Source: an uncultured Gammaproteobacteria bacterium (lineage in GTDB: Bacteria; Pseudomonadota; Gammaproteobacteria; SZUA-140). Taken from it: 8,386 bases of DNA. Within the stretch, counting starts at the first letter, position 1; every line of letters begins with the position of its first letter. The position numbers and the translations under genes are program-made. The stretch lies in contig CALZIG010000081.1 in assembly GCA_945787585.1 (NCBI GenBank), positions 1 through 8,386 on the forward strand. Direction: 5' to 3'. Shown piece after piece: positions 5,270-8,386 of this stretch. The notes beneath the pieces were generated by a model, which ran no database searches, had not been told where the DNA came from, and saw nothing but the letters and a program-made list of their open reading frames with translations.

Positions 5270-6664
5270 TTGAGCCAGCCCGACCACGAAACTACCTTTT
5301 CATCGCTTCAGCTTCAGCCCGCTTTAATCGACAATCTTGTGTCGCTTAATTATCTTGAGATGACGCCGATTCAGGCGAAGAGCCTACCCCATATTCTGGC
5401 GGGTGACGATGTGATTGGGCAGGGGAAAACCGGCTCCGGAAAAACGGCCGCATTTAGTTTGGGATTGCTTGAAAAACTGAATGTGAAGCCGCTCCAGATG
5501 CAGGCGCTTGTGCTCTGTCCAACCCGCGAACTAGCGAATCAGGTCGCCAAAGAGATTCGTCGACTGGCGCGCACTATTCCAAATATCAGGGTATTAACGC
5601 TCTGTGGTGGCATGCCGTTTAGTATGCAAAAAGGCTCAATGACTCATGGTGCCCACATCGTTGTGGGAACACCGGGGCGAGTTGAAGAGCATGTGCGCAG
5701 AGGTACGCTCAAGCTGGATGACTTGAAAACACTGGTGCTTGATGAGGCGGACCGGATGCTCGATATGGGATTTCAACCGGCACTGGACGCGATTGTTGAA
5801 TGTGCCCCTAAACAGCGTCAAACCTTGTTGTTTAGTGCGACTTACCCGAATGAGATTAAGACTATCGCTAAGCGGATTATGAATAAGCCGGTGGTGGTGC
5901 AGGTGGATGCGACACATGATAGCGCCAGCATTCAGCAACATCTGTATAAGGTTGATGAGGGTGCGTCACGTTTTACTGTGTTACGTCTGCTCCTATTGCA
6001 ACATCGTCCTGATAGTACGTTAGTCTTTTGTAATACTAAAAAAGAGACACAGGAAGTTGCGGATGCACTTGAGGCACTCGGTTTTAGTGCTGTTGCGTTG
6101 CATGGGGACCTGGAGCAAAAAGAGCGTGACCGAATTCTGGTACGCTTTTCCAATAAGAGCGTTTCAGTCCTTGTTGCGACCGATGTCGCCGCTCGCGGTT
6201 TAGATATCGATGCGCTGGACGCCGTCATCAACTACCACGTCGCCAATGATTTAGAGGTGCATATTCACCGTGTCGGTCGTACGGGACGAGCAGGAAGCAG
6301 TGGCATCGCGTGCACTTTGTATAGCGAAAAAGAGCAATATAAGATCGAGCGGCTGGAGGCCTATCTGAATCACGCTATTGATGTAGAAACATTGCCGCCA
6401 CTGAGTTTGCTGGATAAGCCGACCTATCAGCCGCCGATGGCCACATTACAGATTGGTGGCGGTAAGAAACAGAAGGTGAGGGCGGGTGATATTCTCGGCG
6501 CACTCACGGGTGAAGATGGCATTATTGGCAAACAGGTCGGCAAGATTCAGATTTTTGATAACTGGGCTTATGTGGCCGTGAGTCGAGAGGCCGCTAATCA
6601 TGCACTGAATAAATTAACCGCAGGGAAATTGAAAGGACGTTCATTTCGCGTCTGGTTGATGTGA
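5270..6664 (+). CDS. dbpA: ATP-dependent RNA helicase DbpA
   Basis: DEAD-box helicase that unwinds RNA at the peptidyl-transferase region (hairpin 92 of 23S rRNA) during large-subunit assembly. The 464-residue product is close to E. coli DbpA (457) and contains all motifs: Q region (MTPIQ, 31-35), motif I GKTGSGKT (52-59), Ia PTRELA (84-89), GG (113-114), Ib TPGR (134-137), motif II DEAD (158-161), III SAT (189-191), IV LVFCNT (251-256), V ATDVAARGLD (303-312) and VI HRVGRTGR (333-340). The C-terminal region from about 388, with GGKKQKVRAGDILGALTG (397-414) and a basic KLKGRSFRVWL ending, is the DbpA-specific RNA-binding domain, which separates it from SrmB, RhlE and DeaD. It starts at TTG behind a strong GGAGGAG. 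I see no clear own promoter in the 43 bases after the csp terminator, so transcription may come by readthrough or from within the csp 3' UTR. Confidence 0.96.
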   Translation: MSQPDHETTFSSLQLQPALIDNLVSLNYLEMTPIQAKSLPHILAGDDVIGQGKTGSGKTAAFSLGLLEKLNVKPLQMQALVLCPTRELANQVAKEIRRLARTIPNIRVLTLCGGMPFSMQKGSMTHGAHIVVGTPGRVEEHVRRGTLKLDDLKTLVLDEADRMLDMGFQPALDAIVECAPKQRQTLLFSATYPNEIKTIAKRIMNKPVVVQVDATHDSASIQQHLYKVDEGASRFTVLRLLLLQHRPDSTLVFCNTKKETQEVADALEALGFSAVALHGDLEQKERDRILVRFSNKSVSVLVATDVAARGLDIDALDAVINYHVANDLEVHIHRVGRTGRAGSSGIACTLYSEKEQYKIERLEAYLNHAIDVETLPPLSLLDKPTYQPPMATLQIGGGKKQKVRAGDILGALTGEDGIIGKQVGKIQIFDNWAYVAVSREAANHALNKLTAGKLKGRSFRVWLM

Positions 6665-7060
6665 GATTTACCTGTTTTTAACATAATAAATCCGCCACTT
6701 AATACCAAATTCTTTGGTAATCTTCCGCAGCCTGGGTGAAATATCCACAGATGTATTCTGTGTCAAGTGAAGTGACTTTCGTCAATTCACTAAAGCATTG
6801 AGCGCTATGCATATTACCTATATATGACCATGGAGCTATTTTGCTCGTATTTTAAAAGACGGTCTGAATTAATCTAAAGCTCCCTGGTAGTACCGAATCT
6901 AGTGTCCGCTTCTTAATTATAAGTTATATAATTTATCTAGTTTTTAGTGGTATATGATTGGTTCTACTTTAGTAATTTTTCATTGTGTCGATTATTGGAT
7001 AACAGGACTACCCATGTGGGGAGTTGTTTTCTAATAATTAGTACAAAGTATGGAAAAGAG
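6665..7060. other. AT-rich intergenic region with several hairpins, no ORF recognised
   Basis: These 396 bases are visibly richer in A and T than the flanking genes and hold no ORF I can support. Three hairpins cluster after dbpA. TACCAAA/TTTGGTA lies at 6703-6719, and CACAGA/TCTGTG at 6746-6762. At 6766-6791 a longer stem, AGTGAA-g-TGAC with GTCA-a-TTCACT, closes on TTTC. None has a T-run. A TATAAT hexamer at 6927-6932 has no matching -35 at proper spacing. A terminator-like hairpin is listed separately at 7007-7030. The stretch could hold the dbpA 3' end, a small RNA and the promoter of the downstream ATPase gene, but none is proven. Confidence 0.5.
7007..7030 (+). terminator. Terminator-like hairpin before the ATPase gene
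   Basis: ACTACCC (7007-7013) pairs with GGGGAGT (7018-7024) around ATGT, with one A-G mismatch, and is followed by TGTTTT. It could end dbpA readthrough or act as an attenuator, since it lies only 37 bases before the ATPase ATG and leaves little room for a promoter after it. The stem is short and the T-run imperfect. Confidence 0.35.
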
Positions 7061-8386
7061 ATGTCGTATTCTCACTTGCTAGAGCATGAAATCCCGGTAA
7101 ACGTTGATAACGTTTATCTGGGCCATTTTGGTCTCCAGCAACCCCCTTATAAAATAACACCGGATACCGATCTGTTTTTTGCCGGCGCAGAACGGGGTGC
7201 AATTCTCGATGCGCTGTTGTATGCCATTATCAGTGGTGATGCGATCACCAAAGTGGTGGGTGAGGTCGGTAGTGGCAAGACCATGCTGTGTCGCATGCTG
7301 GAACAGAAGATGCCGGAGAGCGTGGAGATCGTATTTCTCGCCAATCCCAGTCTGTCACCGGAAAATATCCTGCACGCCATCGCCTTCGAGCTGGATCTAC
7401 CGGTCTCTGCCGAGGAAAATCGTCTCAAGGTAATGAAGACACTGCAGGATTATCTGCTACAGCGTCACGCCGCCAACCGCCAGGTCGTGGTGTTTGTGGA
7501 AGAAGCGCAGAGTATGCCACTGGCGACGCTGGAAGAGATTCGTCTGCTTAGTAATCTAGAGACTAAACAGCACAAGCTACTGCAGGTCGTTCTCTTCGGT
7601 CAGCCGGAGCTGGACGATGCGTTGAATGCCACCCATGTGCGCCAGATCAAGGAGCGTATTACACATAGCTTCTATCTACCCACCCTGAGTCGCTGTGAGC
7701 TGCGTGATTACCTCTCGTATCGTCTGCGTCTGGTGGGCCTTCGCGGTTCGGATATCTTCACCCCCTGGGCGATCTGGTTAATCAGCTATTTTTCTAACGG
7801 CCTGATGCGACGAATCAATATTATTGCAGACAAGGCGATGCTAGCAGCCTATGCGAATGACAGCAGTGTTGTCGGTGCGCGTGATGTCATCGCCGCCATG
7901 CGTGACAGCGAGTTCCTCACCCCCAACGCCTGGTTGCGCCCAATGGTGCTGGCTCCATGGCTGATCGCGGCTGTTGCAATTGGGGCGTTAATTACGGTGG
8001 ACAGAGAGATGGCGCAGGTGAGCGGAGTGCCTGTCATCCAACAGGCGACGTTAGTTGAGCCTGTCCTGCCAACGTCAGCGTCAACGCCAACGTCATCGAT
8101 AACGACAGTGGCACCCACACCGACATCGGCACCGGTATCAGAAACGTCAGTGGCAACGAGCGATGCGGCGACGTTGTTCGAGCAACGGATCGCAGAAAGT
8201 CACCGCTGGTTATCGCAGGCTGATCCACAACATTTCACCATCCAGTTAATGTGGTCCGGGACGGATGATAAAAAACCGATGCAACGATTTCTGAAAAAAG
8301 ACGCAGTGACACCGTATCTGGAAAAGATCTTTATTACCCATGCTGCCAATAACAACAAGAAAACATTGAACCTGTTATTGGGTGAA
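7061..8386 (+). CDS. Membrane-anchored AAA ATPase, MshM/ExeA (GspA) type, with SPOR-like C-terminus; partial
   Basis: The reading frame is open from ATG 7061 to the right edge (442 residues so far). The N-terminal ATPase follows the MshM/ExeA pattern: HFGLQQPPYKITPD (22-35), Walker A GEVGSGKT (67-74), LANPSLSP (93-100), Walker B VVVFVEEAQ (142-150), sensor-like LFGQPELDD (178-186) and IKERI with a possible arginine finger (196-200). The Walker B core reads VEEAQ, where such proteins usually have DEAQ. One transmembrane helix follows at about 295-311. A Thr/Ser/Pro/Ala-rich linker runs from about 325 to 370, and then HFTIQLMWSG (391-400), LEKIFIT and LNLLLGE look like the strands of a SPOR peptidoglycan-binding domain, cut by the window end. 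ExeA proteins energise passage of secretin complexes through peptidoglycan, and DamX has a related ATPase-TM-SPOR layout. A role in pilus, secretion or division envelope assembly is inferred. The start has a weak site (GGA, six bases upstream); an in-frame GTG at 7016 is an unlikely alternative. Confidence 0.85.
   Translation, partial: MSYSHLLEHEIPVNVDNVYLGHFGLQQPPYKITPDTDLFFAGAERGAILDALLYAIISGDAITKVVGEVGSGKTMLCRMLEQKMPESVEIVFLANPSLSPENILHAIAFELDLPVSAEENRLKVMKTLQDYLLQRHAANRQVVVFVEEAQSMPLATLEEIRLLSNLETKQHKLLQVVLFGQPELDDALNATHVRQIKERITHSFYLPTLSRCELRDYLSYRLRLVGLRGSDIFTPWAIWLISYFSNGLMRRINIIADKAMLAAYANDSSVVGARDVIAAMRDSEFLTPNAWLRPMVLAPWLIAAVAIGALITVDREMAQVSGVPVIQQATLVEPVLPTSASTPTSSITTVAPTPTSAPVSETSVATSDAATLFEQRIAESHRWLSQADPQHFTIQLMWSGTDDKKPMQRFLKKDAVTPYLEKIFITHAANNNKKTLNLLLGE

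Noticed and set aside
6927..6932. TATAAT as a promoter for the ATPase gene
   Set aside because: No acceptable -35 or extended element at proper spacing in a generally AT-rich stretch.
7147..7551. Open frames on both strands within the ATPase region
   Set aside because: They are shadows of the AAA ATPase frame, which runs unbroken from 7061 to the window end and carries the Walker motifs.
7849..8228. Minus-strand open frames opposite the ATPase C-terminal half
   Set aside because: Low-complexity products that arise from the repetitive linker read backwards.

Overview
The window looks like ordinary chromosomal DNA of a gammaproteobacterium. The evidence is the gene content: a long-form RluA-type pseudouridine synthase, a NemA/OYE flavoprotein, DbpA, a CspA-family protein, a DUF1415 protein and a MshM/ExeA-type ATPase. 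Strong Shine-Dalgarno sites and sigma70-type promoters fit this too. The genus cannot be fixed from the sequence. I see no rRNA, tRNA, CRISPR array, insertion sequence or prophage.

Layout, left to right. A small lipoprotein gene (141-512, minus) is divergent from an rluA-like gene (660-2345, plus) carrying a roughly 330-residue N-terminal extension. A plus-strand Old Yellow Enzyme gene follows (2504-3586). It converges on, and overlaps by 19 bp, a minus-strand pair: a MOSC-domain gene (4157-4600) and a DUF1415 gene (3568-4167), which themselves overlap by 11 bp. The 303-bp gap 4601-4903 holds a divergent promoter region, a near-consensus promoter and a leader of about 154 nt for a CspA-family gene (4904-5110). 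The csp gene has a 3' UTR with two hairpins and then a strong intrinsic terminator. Next is dbpA (5270-6664), which starts at TTG. An AT-rich 396-bp gap with several hairpins follows. The window ends inside a membrane-anchored AAA ATPase gene (7061-8386, open at the right edge), with the beginning of what looks like a SPOR domain.

Functional reading. The middle and left parts are dominated by RNA biology: a 23S rRNA/tRNA-type pseudouridine synthase, a nucleic-acid chaperone and a ribosome-assembly helicase. The csp-dbpA neighbourhood is plausible as a cold-adaptation pair, either through readthrough of the csp terminator or through separate promoters. The OYE and MOSC genes are small redox/detoxification functions. 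The final ATPase probably opens a different module (pilus, secretion or envelope assembly) that continues to the right.

No clear new multi-gene system is visible. The most interesting points are a Cys/Zn-like, deaminase-reminiscent segment inside the RluA extension, the structured csp leader and 3' UTR, the ATPase-TM-SPOR architecture with an unusual Walker B, and the hairpin-rich gap before that ATPase.
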